From assembly GCA_005954745.1 (NCBI GenBank), contig CP040678.1:1302001-1366000 (forward strand): a stretch of DNA of 64,000 bases, written 5' to 3'. The notes below the pieces were generated by a model. That model was not told the DNA's origin. It made no database searches and saw nothing but the letters and a program-made list of their open reading frames with translations. Positions 1 to 8,582 of the stretch are shown piece after piece; the stretch's first letter is position 1, and every line of letters begins with the position of its first letter. Position numbers and translations under genes: made by a program. The stretch comes from Halostella pelagica (GTDB lineage Archaea; Halobacteriota; Halobacteria; Halobacteriales; Natronoarchaeaceae).

Positions 1-1
1 G

Positions 2-124
2 CAACCCGCCGTCGGCGCGGTGCTGGGTGCGGCCGTCCTCGGGGAAGCGCTCGGCGCGGGCTATCTCGTCGGCGGTACGGTCATGTCCGTCGGTATCTAC
101 GCGGTGACGACGGCCCGACGGTGA
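2..124 (+). CDS. C-terminal end of an EamA/DMT-family transporter (partial)
   Basis: Only the last 40 codons are in the window; the gene begins upstream of base 1. The reading frame starts at base 2 and stops with TGA at 122-124. The visible peptide is a hydrophobic, Gly/Ala-rich segment with a short loop (LGEALG) followed by a membrane span ending in TTARR. This matches the last hairpin of drug/metabolite (EamA) transporters, where a conserved Glu in a 'GE' turn precedes the final helix. Substrate cannot be judged from this piece. The family call is an inference from a short fragment. Confidence 0.6.
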   Translation, partial: QPAVGAVLGAAVLGEALGAGYLVGGTVMSVGIYAVTTARR

Positions 125-185
125 CTCCAGGAGTCGTGTTGCTATTCCAACACTATTTTTGTGATCCACGGCCACTCCAGTTGAT

Positions 186-935
186 ATGACAGCGACGATT
201 CGAGGTACGATTCAGGGAATGGGCGCACGCGCGAACCCGGCGTTCGCAGTCGGCGCAGTCGCGGTCCCCGTCGGAGTACTCGCGTACACAGTGCTGTTCG
301 CATCAGTCCAACTGCACACCTACGCACACGTGATGGCGGGCGTTCTCTGGACGGGTATCGACCTGTTCATGGCGCTCGTCCTCGGCCCGGTGCTCGGGGG
401 GCTTGCCGTCGAGGAACGGGCGAACGTCTTCGAGCGGTTCACGCCGAAGATGACGTTCCTGATGCCGTCGCTCGCTCTCGTGACCATCGTCGGCGGTATC
501 ACGCTCGCGGGGGAACTCGGGTACTTCCCGCACGCCGACCCCTGGCTCGCGCTCTTTACCGCCGCGAGTCTCCTCCCCGCACTTCTCCTGATCGGCTGGC
601 AGTTCGACGCGTTCCGCGACTGGCGGTGGCTGGCGGCGTTCGGTGTCGCCGCCGTTGTCAGCGCCGCATCTCTCGCCGCGACGATGCCTGACTTCGCGTG
701 GACACGGCCCGTCATCGTCGTCTCACTCGCCATCGTGACCGTCCTCAGCGTTCTCGGGTTCGGCGTGTTGCTTCCCGGGGAAGTCCGCCTCTATCGCGAG
801 ATGATATCGAACGACCCCGACCCGGACGTGATCAGTCGTATCGGGATGCGCAACGCGAAACTGAGCGGCGTCCAGGGAGCGTTCCAGTTGGCCGTCGTCG
901 CGGCGATGGTGTACCTTCGGTGGGGCGGGTTCTGA
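186..935 (+). CDS. Polytopic membrane protein, DUF2269/CopD-like
   Basis: 249 residues with about six predicted membrane spans. Spans are seen near residues 22-40, 45-70, 90-110, 120-140, 150-170, 180-200 and a last one near 225-245. The second and third spans carry H-x3-H-x3-G-x-LW-x-G-x-D, resembling DUF2269/CopD-like integral membrane proteins, whose His-rich first helices may bind metal or heme. ATG at 186 is the first start after the upstream gene, with a 61-bp gap. A copper or heme role is only an analogy; no redox partner is adjacent. Confidence 0.6.
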   Translation: MTATIRGTIQGMGARANPAFAVGAVAVPVGVLAYTVLFASVQLHTYAHVMAGVLWTGIDLFMALVLGPVLGGLAVEERANVFERFTPKMTFLMPSLALVTIVGGITLAGELGYFPHADPWLALFTAASLLPALLLIGWQFDAFRDWRWLAAFGVAAVVSAASLAATMPDFAWTRPVIVVSLAIVTVLSVLGFGVLLPGEVRLYREMISNDPDPDVISRIGMRNAKLSGVQGAFQLAVVAAMVYLRWGGF

Positions 936-1035
936 GCGGCGGAAGGAGAACTGGACCCGCGTTGCGCGATGCTTTTACCGGCCTGACAACGCCGCCAATT
1001 ACTTCTCGCTGGCCTCGAAATCACCCGACGATCGA

Positions 1036-1770
1036 ATGAGCCTGGGGGACGTAATCACGGACGTTGAGAACCGCCGGAAGACGCTGACCGTCTTCAACCC
1101 CGGACCCGACGATACCCTCTATCGCGACCTCGAGGAGTACTTCGACACCCAGAACGTCGAGGTCCGCTCCGAGACGACAGAGTCGGGCCGACCGGAGGGG
1201 ATCGCAGTGCTGAGCCAGGGCGACGCCCATCTCACGTCGACATCGACCGACGTGTTACGCGCCCTGATGGACGAGACGCATCCCGGGGACGGAGGGCTCG
1301 GAATCGACGACGCCGCGCACGCCGACGTGTTGCGGTTTCTGGAGGAAACGACCTTCGCGTCGTACTCTCCCGAGCAGATGCTCGCAGCCTCCCGGGAGAT
1401 AGAGGACCGCGCCTGGCGCGTCGGCGCCGGGTGTCTCCACGCCGGATTCCAGAACGTCTCTACCCTCAACGGCACGGCTAACGTCTACCGCGACCTCGCC
1501 GAACGTCCGCTTGACGTTCACGCTTACGCGACGCCCGACCGCAGGCCGCCGACGTTGCCGGGTGTCACCGTCTATCTGGAGGAGACTGAAGAGATCGAAC
1601 GGTCCTGGTTCGTCGTCTTCGACGGCGCGGGCGAGGACGAACAGAAGTGTGCGCTCTTGGCCGAGGAACGCGAAGAAGGGGCGTTCTACGGCTTCTGGAC
1701 GTACGACCCGGCCGTCGTCGACCGTATTCTGGACAACCTGACGACGCGGTACGGCGGCGGTTCGTCGTAG
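1036..1770 (+). CDS. DICT sensory-domain protein
   Basis: 244 residues, soluble and acidic, no membrane segment. The N-terminal region (SLGDVITDVENRRKTLTVFNP) and the overall layout match haloarchaeal proteins annotated with a DICT domain, a sensory module found with diguanylate cyclases and two-component proteins. In this version the domain fills most of the protein, with no recognisable output domain. The segment around residues 105-165 contains a helix-rich stretch ending in LAERPLDVHAYATPD, followed by a beta-rich half ending in FYGFWTYDPAVVDRIL. The ligand is unknown. It stands as a single gene with its own start at 1036 (ATG). Confidence 0.65.
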   Translation: MSLGDVITDVENRRKTLTVFNPGPDDTLYRDLEEYFDTQNVEVRSETTESGRPEGIAVLSQGDAHLTSTSTDVLRALMDETHPGDGGLGIDDAAHADVLRFLEETTFASYSPEQMLAASREIEDRAWRVGAGCLHAGFQNVSTLNGTANVYRDLAERPLDVHAYATPDRRPPTLPGVTVYLEETEEIERSWFVVFDGAGEDEQKCALLAEEREEGAFYGFWTYDPAVVDRILDNLTTRYGGGSS

Positions 1771-1827
1771 CGTCGCACGTCGTTTCTCGCAGAAGGTATA
1801 AAGACAGACACCTGTTTGTCGAGCGTA

Positions 1828-2343
1828 ATGGATTCGCTTTCAGATCCCGGTTCCCTCCGCGAGCGGGCGGACGTTGCGTTCCGCGAGGAGCGGAGTGTCG
1901 ACGAACGAGACGGGTTCGAGTACTTCGCGTCTATCCAGGGTATGGTCGCGGTCGGCATCACGAACGAGGCGGCCGAAGTACTGCTGATGAACAGCCCGCA
2001 CGGGTGGAGGCTGCCGTACGGACCGGTCGGTACGGACGAAGACTGGGTAGACGCCGGTCGACACGTCGGCGAGGAACTGACCGGTGTCGATGTCGACATC
2101 GACCGGGTGGAGCGAGTCGGGCAGACGACTCACTGTTTGAACGGCGACGAGACCAGGGAAACGACGAGCTACGATGTTATCCTGCGCGCGCGGACGGTCC
2201 AGGGGTCCCCCATCGCTGGCGACCCGAGTTTCGGTCCGTGGGACGAGTTGGAGATGGGCTGGTTCGACGCGGTCCCGGACGATGCGTACTGGGACCACGG
2301 CGATGCCGTCGACGATATCCGACGTTTCGTCACGGGAGAATGA
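1828..2343 (+). CDS. Nudix-fold protein with degenerate Nudix box
   Basis: 171 residues from ATG 1828; a TTG twelve bases upstream is in frame but less likely. Around residues 70-92 the sequence GPVGTDE-x7-HVGEELTGV follows the spacing of the Nudix box (G-x5-E-x7-RE-U-x-EE-x-G-U). However, the RE pair and one of the metal-binding Glu residues are missing. This suggests a Nudix fold with weak, altered or absent pyrophosphohydrolase activity. Many haloarchaea carry such proteins, usually annotated simply as NUDIX hydrolase. The start lies just after a TATA-like AAGGTATAAAG at 1792-1803, consistent with a leaderless transcript. Confidence 0.6.
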   Translation: MDSLSDPGSLRERADVAFREERSVDERDGFEYFASIQGMVAVGITNEAAEVLLMNSPHGWRLPYGPVGTDEDWVDAGRHVGEELTGVDVDIDRVERVGQTTHCLNGDETRETTSYDVILRARTVQGSPIAGDPSFGPWDELEMGWFDAVPDDAYWDHGDAVDDIRRFVTGE

Positions 2344-2476
2344 GCGGCCGCTCGACTGACCGTCTTTCGCCCGTCAACGTCCGAAAGTATCGGAACCGAA
2401 TCGGTCCCGGTATCCGAAGAGGGGACGGAGGCAGAGTTATGATATTCCGGTGATACTCGCGACGATGGCCGCGACA

Positions 2477-2482
2477 TTTATC
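2477..2482 (+). promoter_or_regulatory. TATA box of the HalX response regulator at 2574
   Basis: TTTATC lies in an A/T-rich patch between GC-rich flanks, placing a transcription start near 2505. That leaves a 5' leader of about 70 bases holding two small inverted repeats. Confidence 0.45.
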
Positions 2483-2508
2483 AACCCCTATTCCATTTGA
2501 ACTACTAA

Positions 2509-2560
2509 CCGAGAAACTGACTCGGGACTAACCGAAATACGCCCGAGAAATCGATTCGGG
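2509..2560 (+). repeat. Two similar small hairpins in the 5' leader of a HalX regulator
   Basis: CCGAG (2509-2513) pairs with CTCGG (2521-2525), and CCCGA (2542-2546) pairs with TCGGG (2556-2560). Both have the form CCGAGAAA...TCGGG and are spaced about 34 bases apart, so they are also a diverged direct repeat. They could be regulator half-sites or RNA hairpins. Confidence 0.4.
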
Positions 2561-2573
2561 GTCCGACTCAACC

Positions 2574-3146
2574 ATGTCCGATGACTCTCTCGAAGTACTC
2601 GTCGTAGACGACGAATCGCGCCTTGCCGACCTGTTTGCAACGTGGCTTCGCAGCGAGTGGACCGTCGATACAGCCAACGACGGCGAATCCGCGCTCGACC
2701 TGCTGACGGACTCTGTCGAACTCGTTTTCCTCGACAGGCGTATGCCCGGCCTTTCGGGCGACGAAGTACTCGAAGAGATCAGGGATCGGGGCTACGACTG
2801 TCGCGTCATCATGGTGACCGCCGTGGATCCTGACTTCGATATCATCGAGATGGGGTTCGACGACTACCTCGTCAAACCCGTCTCGAAAGACGACCTCGTC
2901 GCCATCGCGGAGAAGATGTTGACCCGTTCGACCTACGCTGAAGAGATCCAGGAGTACTACTCTCTCACCTCGAAGAAGGCCCTACTGGAGTCCGAAAAGT
3001 CCGAACGGGACCTTGCGGAAAACGAGGAGTATCAGGAACTCTGTGACCGGGTCGATGAACTCGACTCCCAGGTCGACGACACCATGTCCGGCCTCTCGAA
3101 CCACGACGATTTCGTGGGGGCGTTCGAGGACCTCCCGGACGGATAG
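2574..3146 (+). CDS. HalX-domain response regulator
   Basis: 190 residues. Residues 1-120 form a receiver domain with the acidic pair D12-D13, phospho-acceptor D54 in FLDRRMPG, the Thr in MVTA near residue 82, and Lys in VKPVS near 102. Residues 125-185 form the HalX domain, a helical haloarchaeal output module with no obvious DNA-binding motif, seen as RSTYAEEIQEYYSLTSKKALLE followed by a coiled-coil stretch. It faces a histidine kinase tail to tail across a 56-base gap, so the two are a likely cognate pair. It is a close paralogue of the regulator at 29755, sharing DFDI(I/V)EMGFDDY(L/V)VKPVS. Confidence 0.92.
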   Translation: MSDDSLEVLVVDDESRLADLFATWLRSEWTVDTANDGESALDLLTDSVELVFLDRRMPGLSGDEVLEEIRDRGYDCRVIMVTAVDPDFDIIEMGFDDYLVKPVSKDDLVAIAEKMLTRSTYAEEIQEYYSLTSKKALLESEKSERDLAENEEYQELCDRVDELDSQVDDTMSGLSNHDDFVGAFEDLPDG

Positions 3147-3202
3147 CTGTCGGGTCATCTCTCCACCGACCGCATGCGGCGGTCCGTGTGACCGTTCGCG
3201 GT

Positions 3203-5230
3203 CTACTCCGACTCGGGGAACTCGACGCCCGAGAACTCGAACCGCGCGCCACCACTCTCGCTCTCTCGCGCTGTCACAGTCCATCCGTGAGCGCTCGCGA
3301 CCTCGCGGACGACCCACAGTCCGAGGCCGAGACCGTCCTCAGATGTCGTAAACGAGGACTCGAACGCGTTCTCCCGGATGTTTTCGGGGATGCCCGTCCC
3401 GTCGTCGGCGATGAAGAAGCCGACGGGCTGTGTGCCGTCCGGTGATCCAGCGGCCTGTTCGGTCTGTATATCACCCATAAGCAAGCCTGCTCGCACCGTG
3501 AGGGCCGCCTCGTCGTGATCCTCGTCTCCATCGGAGGACGGACCGGTTTTCGGAGAGCCGTGTTCGACGGCGTTCCGAAACAGGTTTTCGAGCATGCGTA
3601 GCACCCGCGACCGGTCAGCGGCCGCAGTTCCGAGGTCGTCCACGGACAGCGACGCCCCGTCCGTGCTGACGTTCCCCCACGCTTCCTCGACCGTCGCGGT
3701 CAGGTCGGTCGGTTCGGTTTCCGTGACAGTCTGGCCGTGACGTGCTAACGCGAGCACGTCGCCGATGATGTCTTCCATCCGATCGAGAGCGCCGACGACG
3801 TGGTCCAACTGGTCCGTCTCGTCCGTCTCGACGGCGAGGTCGAGATACCCCTGCGCGACCGACAGCGGATTCCGGAGGTCGTGGCTGACGATCTCGGCGA
3901 ACGCTTCCAGACGTTCGTTCTGGCGCTCGAGTTCCCGTTCCCGCCGTTTCCGTTCGGTGATGTCCCGCACGACGCCGACAGTCCCGTGGAACTCGCCCTC
4001 GTCTTCGAGTAAGGCGATCTGGTTCTCGCAGGGGATCACGCGGCCGTCTTTCGTGTACAGGTCCATCTCCACTGACGCGTTGTCATCGTCGGCGGCAAGC
4101 AGTGCGCGGATCTCCGCACGGCCAACTTCGACGGCCTCGTCGTCCATGACGATGGAGATGTGCTCGCCGAGCAACCCCTCCCGCGAGTAGCCGGTCATTT
4201 CGAGCAACCCGTTGTTGACGGTCATGAAATGGCCCTCGTCGTCCAGGGCGTACATCCCGTCGCCGACGGTTTCGACGAGTCGCTCGTATCGGCGGAGCGC
4301 CCGGTCCTGTTGCTCGATTCGACCCTGGAGCGCCATGGCGTGGAGGACGTTCGAGACGTCCTCCGCCATCTCCTCGAACGCGGAGCGCTCCATATCGTCG
4401 AACCCGTCCTGGGCGTCGGTGTACACACCGAGTACGCCGTACAGTTCGTCCTCGATCGCAAGCGGTGCGAGGGCGGTCGCGGTGCAGCCACGGTCGACGG
4501 CCGCTTTCTTCCACGGGACCGTTCCAGAGTACGCCGGGAGGTCTTGGACCACTTCGGTTCGGCGTTTACGCAGGACGCGTTCGACGAGGGTCTCCGGCGT
4601 TCCCGTGCCGACACTGAACGTCTCGGACACTGGCCAGTCGTCGACCGCTGACCCCGTTACCCAGGGAACAACCTGCTGTTCTCCCGTGTCGTACTCGCCG
4701 ATCCAGGCGAACGTGTACCGCCCGCCGAGCGTCAACTGGTCGCAGACCGCCTGCTGGATCTCCATCGGCGACGACGCGTCGACGAGTCCCTGTTTAACGT
4801 CCCGAACGATATCTTCCGGTCGAGGTCCTCCCGGCGGCGCAGCGTCGGATGGGTCCCGGGCGACGGAGGTAGCGACCCGCCCGGCGAACGCCTCGTCCGA
4901 CCCGGGGTCGTTCATCTCGTCGACGAAATCGACGACCTCCGCGATGGCCGTGCCGGCTCCCGCGTCGGCGTCGTACTCCGAAACAGTCAGTAGCGTCAGG
5001 TCCGGGTGCCGTTCACGGATCGCCTGCATGATCGCCGGGGAACGGGCGAGCGTTTCGTGGTCGCTCACGACGCAGTCGACGTTGCCTCGTTCGATGTAGT
5101 CGATCGCCGCATCGAATCCGGCCGCTGTGTGAACTGCTACTTGTGGGTACGCCCGTTCGAGCGGCGCTGCGAGTTGCTCTCGGAGCGACGCGTTATCGCA
5201 GACACAGAGAACCTGACTCGATTCGTTCAT
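3203..5230 (-). CDS. GAF/PAS hybrid sensor histidine kinase
   Basis: 675 residues, no membrane segment, so a cytoplasmic sensor. Residues 1-115 look like a receiver-type fold with an Asp at the acceptor position (near D57) but without the usual acidic pair. A GAF domain spans about 145-300 and a PAS domain about 315-425. The kinase core has the H-box IVSHDLRNPLS with H450, an N-box NLFRNAVEH, a G1 box DDGTGIPENIREN and a G2 box GLGLGLWVV. It is convergent with the HalX regulator at 2574. The ligand or light signal is not evident; the GAF domain has no clear chromophore Cys. Start ATG 5230 is supported by the short AT-rich upstream region. Confidence 0.9.
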   Translation of the reverse strand: MNESSQVLCVCDNASLREQLAAPLERAYPQVAVHTAAGFDAAIDYIERGNVDCVVSDHETLARSPAIMQAIRERHPDLTLLTVSEYDADAGAGTAIAEVVDFVDEMNDPGSDEAFAGRVATSVARDPSDAAPPGGPRPEDIVRDVKQGLVDASSPMEIQQAVCDQLTLGGRYTFAWIGEYDTGEQQVVPWVTGSAVDDWPVSETFSVGTGTPETLVERVLRKRRTEVVQDLPAYSGTVPWKKAAVDRGCTATALAPLAIEDELYGVLGVYTDAQDGFDDMERSAFEEMAEDVSNVLHAMALQGRIEQQDRALRRYERLVETVGDGMYALDDEGHFMTVNNGLLEMTGYSREGLLGEHISIVMDDEAVEVGRAEIRALLAADDDNASVEMDLYTKDGRVIPCENQIALLEDEGEFHGTVGVVRDITERKRRERELERQNERLEAFAEIVSHDLRNPLSVAQGYLDLAVETDETDQLDHVVGALDRMEDIIGDVLALARHGQTVTETEPTDLTATVEEAWGNVSTDGASLSVDDLGTAAADRSRVLRMLENLFRNAVEHGSPKTGPSSDGDEDHDEAALTVRAGLLMGDIQTEQAAGSPDGTQPVGFFIADDGTGIPENIRENAFESSFTTSEDGLGLGLWVVREVASAHGWTVTARESESGGARFEFSGVEFPESE

Positions 5231-5314
5231 TTCTGATAAGTTGTGGCTGCCACGTCACGCAACTAAGCGGCCGAGACCTATGAAGCGTGACAATACCTGC
5301 TTTCACAGGTGTTA

Positions 5315-5362
5315 GCCAACACGGTGTAATAACGTTTGTTGTCCGCCAACCCGGTGACAATA
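5315..5362. repeat. Imperfect 18-bp direct repeat upstream of the histidine kinase
   Basis: GCCAACACGGTGTAATAA (5315-5332) and GCCAACCCGGTGACAATA (5345-5362) share 13 of 18 bases, 30 bp apart start to start, about three helical turns. A small palindrome ACCTG-N6-CAGGT lies just before at 5295-5310. The site is upstream of the kinase start and could be an operator. Confidence 0.4.
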
Positions 5363-5389
5363 GCCGGACCGAGCGCGGGGAGTGTCGGC

Positions 5390-6583
5390 TTACGACTGGT
5401 TGTACACGAGGTTTCGCTGTATCTCGTTGGCCCCCTCGTAGATGACTGGTATGCGAACGTCTCGATAGACGCGTGCGATCCGCCGGTCGGACAGAACCGA
5501 GCGGCCGCCGTGGAACTGCATCCCTTGTTCGGCGCAGTCGACCGCCGTCTCCGTAGCCGTCGTCTTCGCCATGGCCGCCCACAGCCCGGCGTCGTCCCCT
5601 TCAGCGACCTTCTCGGCGGCGCGGTAGGTCAGTGCCCGGGACGATTCGAAGTCCATCCGCATCTCCGCGAGGCCGTGCTGGACGGCCTGAAAGTCGCTCA
5701 CGTCCCGACCGAACGCCTCCCGTCCGTGGGTGAACTCCCAGGCCTCCTCGATCGCGGCCGCCGCGAGACCGAGCCCGTGTCCCGCGACGACGACGCGACC
5801 GTGATTGAAGAACTCGGCGAGTATCATGAACCCGGTCCCCTCGTGACCGATCAGGTTCTCCTCGGGGATCCGGCAGTCGTCGAAGACGACGTGGCCCTGC
5901 TTCGAGGCGCGCATTCCCATCTTCTCCGGGATGTGCTCGGCGTGGTAGCCCTCGGCGTCCGTCGGGACGATAAACAGCGAGTGGTTCCCGTAGCGGTTCT
6001 CCTCGTCATCACCGGTCCGGGCGTACACCGTCAGCCAGTCCGCCTCGACCGCGTTTCCTATCCAGTACTTCTCGCCGTTCAGGACGTACTCGTCCCCGTC
6101 TTTCTCCGCGGCTGCACCGCTCCCTTCCGTGGCTTCCGCCCCGCGTTTGTCCGCGCGGGTCGTCATCCCTGCGAGGTCGCTTCCGGTTTCCGGTTCGGAG
6201 ACGGCCAGCCCCGTGATCTGTTCGCACTCGGCGACAGGACGGAGGTACTCCTCTTTTTGCTCCTCGCTCCCGTACTCCTCGACGATCTCCGCGCCGAAAC
6301 TCGCCAGTTGCAGCGTCAGCGCGATGCCGGCGTCGGCGCGGAAGAACTCCTCCGCGACCGCGAGGATCTCGATCAGACTCAGCCCTCGCCCGCCGTACTC
6401 CTCGCCGATGTCCTGGGCGACGAGTCCGGCCTCCTGTCCCGCTTCGAGTATCTCCCACGGGTACTCGCCGCTACTGAAGTACTCCTCCGCGTTCGGCCTG
6501 ATATGTGCGTCTGCGAACTCTCGTGCATCCAGTTTCACGTCCCGGGCGTGTTCCGGGACGATACTCTCGTCGAGCAGTTCCAT
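5390..6583 (-). CDS. Acyl-CoA dehydrogenase
   Basis: 397 residues, the normal length for the family. The N-terminal helical domain is followed by the FAD-binding beta domain with TGLAVSEPETGSDL (residues 125-138) and KYWIGNA. The C-terminal helical domain carries GREAFGRDVSDFQAVQH and ends with IPVIYEGANEIQRN, where the Glu of YEG is in the catalytic-base position of MCAD-type enzymes. It introduces the alpha,beta double bond in acyl-CoA during fatty-acid or branched-chain degradation, passing electrons to ETF. An insertion rich in Gly/Ala/Glu near residues 150-165 is unusual but surface-like. No other beta-oxidation gene is adjacent, so the chain-length preference is open. Confidence 0.9.
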   Translation of the reverse strand: MELLDESIVPEHARDVKLDAREFADAHIRPNAEEYFSSGEYPWEILEAGQEAGLVAQDIGEEYGGRGLSLIEILAVAEEFFRADAGIALTLQLASFGAEIVEEYGSEEQKEEYLRPVAECEQITGLAVSEPETGSDLAGMTTRADKRGAEATEGSGAAAEKDGDEYVLNGEKYWIGNAVEADWLTVYARTGDDEENRYGNHSLFIVPTDAEGYHAEHIPEKMGMRASKQGHVVFDDCRIPEENLIGHEGTGFMILAEFFNHGRVVVAGHGLGLAAAAIEEAWEFTHGREAFGRDVSDFQAVQHGLAEMRMDFESSRALTYRAAEKVAEGDDAGLWAAMAKTTATETAVDCAEQGMQFHGGRSVLSDRRIARVYRDVRIPVIYEGANEIQRNLVYNQS

Positions 6584-6763
6584 GAACGATACAGGGACTG
6601 CTCGGGCATATAACCACGTAAACGGCTAACGCGGTTGTAGAAATTGTTTCTGCGTTGTAAGTTCCCACCATCCTCGGGTGAACGGTCAGCACTTCTGCGG
6701 CGAGCCGTCCAATCGGTGATCTGAGTCGGGGGACTTTACTGTTCGCCGCTCCTACGATCAGAT

Positions 6764-6955
6764 ATGGGTTTTGGTAGCTACGACGAGTCCGAACAACAAG
6801 AACAGACAGTCGACGAGGACGACGAGGGCGAGAGCGTCAACGTACACGAACACGACCATCAGGGGGAAGTGTCTATCGAGGACGCGGACAGCGAGGAACT
6901 GATCGACCAGCTCCAGACCATCAAGGAAAACGAAGAAGAAGACGCGGAAGAGTAG
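6764..6955 (+). CDS. DUF5786-type small acidic haloarchaeal protein
   Basis: 63 residues, very acidic, beginning MGFGSYDESEQ, which is the signature of the small haloarchaeal DUF5786 family. There is no membrane segment or cysteine; the centre has VNVHEHDHQGEVS, and the tail is a run of Glu/Asp likely to be disordered or helical. Function is unknown. It is a single gene with a start 60 bases after GGACTTTACT, a possible TATA region. Confidence 0.8.
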   Translation: MGFGSYDESEQQEQTVDEDDEGESVNVHEHDHQGEVSIEDADSEELIDQLQTIKENEEEDAEE

Positions 6956-7312
6956 CGAACGCTGTCGTAGCCGTGCGGATATCGGGCGGTCTGGCCCGGC
7001 CACCCGGAAAGTGATCCGCGGACAGTTCGCATCGGCCGGAGACGGGAACGGGGTCGTATCCGGTGTACTCGGGGCCGTTACGGGACGTTTTCTTCCTTCA
7101 ACTCGAATCGTCGAGGAGCGCACAAACCTCGGTCCGACGGACAGAGTTGACGGGCGACGATGAGCCGTTGAATCCGCATCTCCCCAACGGCAATCGCTTG
7201 ACAGTTCTGCGCCCGCTCCCGCGGTTTCCGGAACCTCTGTCGACCGCAGCACGTCTCCCAGAGTGGGTTTCGATTCGAAACAAATATCACGAATTTCTCC
7301 GTACCGTGCGAT
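6956..7312. other. Non-coding gap with aminopeptidase promoter
   Basis: I see no convincing gene in this 357-bp stretch; frames on both strands give Arg/Ser-rich peptides of shadow type. Near its end, CAAATATC at about 7280-7287 is a plausible TATA box some 30 bases before the aminopeptidase ATG, suggesting leaderless transcription. Confidence 0.5.
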
Positions 7313-8404
7313 ATGGACCCACGCGTTCGGGAACACGCAGAGGTACTGGTCGATACCTGCGTCGATATCTCGGAAGGAGACGAAGTGGTCGTCTCGGCAC
7401 CGTCCGTGGCTGACGACCTCACTGTTGCACTGTACGAGAAAATAGGGGAACGCGGCGCTATCCCGTCCGGACGGGGCGTTACTTCCCGGGCGACGAGGGC
7501 GTACATGCGCGCCGCCGACGAGGACGACTTTCAGGAGTCGGCGGTCGGTATGGCGATGTCGGAGGCCGCGGACGCGTTCATCGGCGTGCGCGGAGCGACG
7601 AACACGTTCGAGAAAAGCGACGTCGACCCCGGGAAGAACGCCGCTCGTCGCAAAGCGAACGAAGCGGTCATGGAGAAGTTCATGGAGAACCGCTGGGTCG
7701 CGACCCAGTACCCCGCACCGGCGAACGCGCAGGACGCCGAGATGAGCACCGAGGCGTACGAGGACTTCGTCTGGAGCGCCGTCAACAAGGACTGGGACGC
7801 CCAGCGCGAACACCAGGAACAACTCGTCGAGATCCTCGACCCGGCCAGTGAGGTCCGGATCGTCAGCGGCGACGAGACGGACATCTCGATGAACGTCGAC
7901 GGGATGATCGCGGAGAACGACTGGGGCGACGTGAACATGCCGGCGGGAGAGGTGTTCACCGCGCCGGTTCCCGACAGCGTTGAGGGGACAGTGCTTTTCG
8001 ATATGCCCGTGATGGTACAGGGCCGCGAAGTCGACGATGTCCGCCTCACGTTCGAGGGGGGTGAGGTAGTCGAACACAGCGCCGGCAAGAACGAGGACCT
8101 CCTGACTACCCTGCTGGAAACGGACGAGGGCGCGCGTCGCATCGGTGAACTCGGCATCGGGATGAACCGCGACATCGACCGGTTCACCTACAACATGCTG
8201 TTCGACGAGAAGATGGGCGACACCGTCCACATGGCGATCGGCCGGGCCTACGAGGAGAACGTTCCGGAGGATCGCGAGCGGAACCAAAGCGTCGTCCACG
8301 AGGACATGATCGTCGATATGAGCGAGGACTCCTACATCGAGATCGACGGCGAGGTTATCCAGCGCGACGGTACGTTCAGGTTCGAGGACGGGTTCGAGGG
8401 GTGA
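7313..8404 (+). CDS. M29-family metallo-aminopeptidase
   Basis: 363 residues, close to the usual 360-410 of the family. Metal-ligand positions of M29 (AmpS/AmpT) are present with matching spacing: E213 in MPAGEVFTAP, E279 in IGELGIG, H306 in DTVHMAIG, and H329 and D331 in VVHEDMIVDM. The enzyme removes N-terminal residues from peptides with a two-metal (Co or Zn) centre in the cytoplasm. It lacks a signal peptide. The start is ATG 7313, supported by an upstream AT-rich promoter. It is a stand-alone gene and probably takes part in general peptide turnover. Confidence 0.9.
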   Translation: MDPRVREHAEVLVDTCVDISEGDEVVVSAPSVADDLTVALYEKIGERGAIPSGRGVTSRATRAYMRAADEDDFQESAVGMAMSEAADAFIGVRGATNTFEKSDVDPGKNAARRKANEAVMEKFMENRWVATQYPAPANAQDAEMSTEAYEDFVWSAVNKDWDAQREHQEQLVEILDPASEVRIVSGDETDISMNVDGMIAENDWGDVNMPAGEVFTAPVPDSVEGTVLFDMPVMVQGREVDDVRLTFEGGEVVEHSAGKNEDLLTTLLETDEGARRIGELGIGMNRDIDRFTYNMLFDEKMGDTVHMAIGRAYEENVPEDRERNQSVVHEDMIVDMSEDSYIEIDGEVIQRDGTFRFEDGFEG

Positions 8405-8534
8405 GGTCGCGGCGTCAGGTCCAGTTTTTGCGAGCGAGACAAAAAGCGGACACTGCGACGTTCCTCTATCCAGGCCGGTCCATTGTGACAAACAGTGCCA
8501 AATAGTACCCTCCCGAGCGGTACTGCGTCGCACG

Positions 8535-8542
8535 TATAAATA
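8535..8542 (+). promoter_or_regulatory. TATA box of the transducer gene at 8583
   Basis: TATAAATA is an almost ideal archaeal TATA box, giving a predicted start near 8566 and a leader of about 15 bases. Confidence 0.65.
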
Positions 8543-8582
8543 TTATAAAATCAACATATCATGGAACGCCCGGCTGCAAACG

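Noticed and set aside
5390-6583. Start of acyl-CoA dehydrogenase gene inside an operon with the histidine kinase
   Set aside because: They lie on the same strand but a 159-bp gap with its own repeats and promoter-like features separates them.
6956-7312. Decayed gene upstream of the aminopeptidase
   Set aside because: Peptides in all frames are Arg/Ser-rich with no conserved segments, unlike the clear coding-like pieces at 57422-57695.
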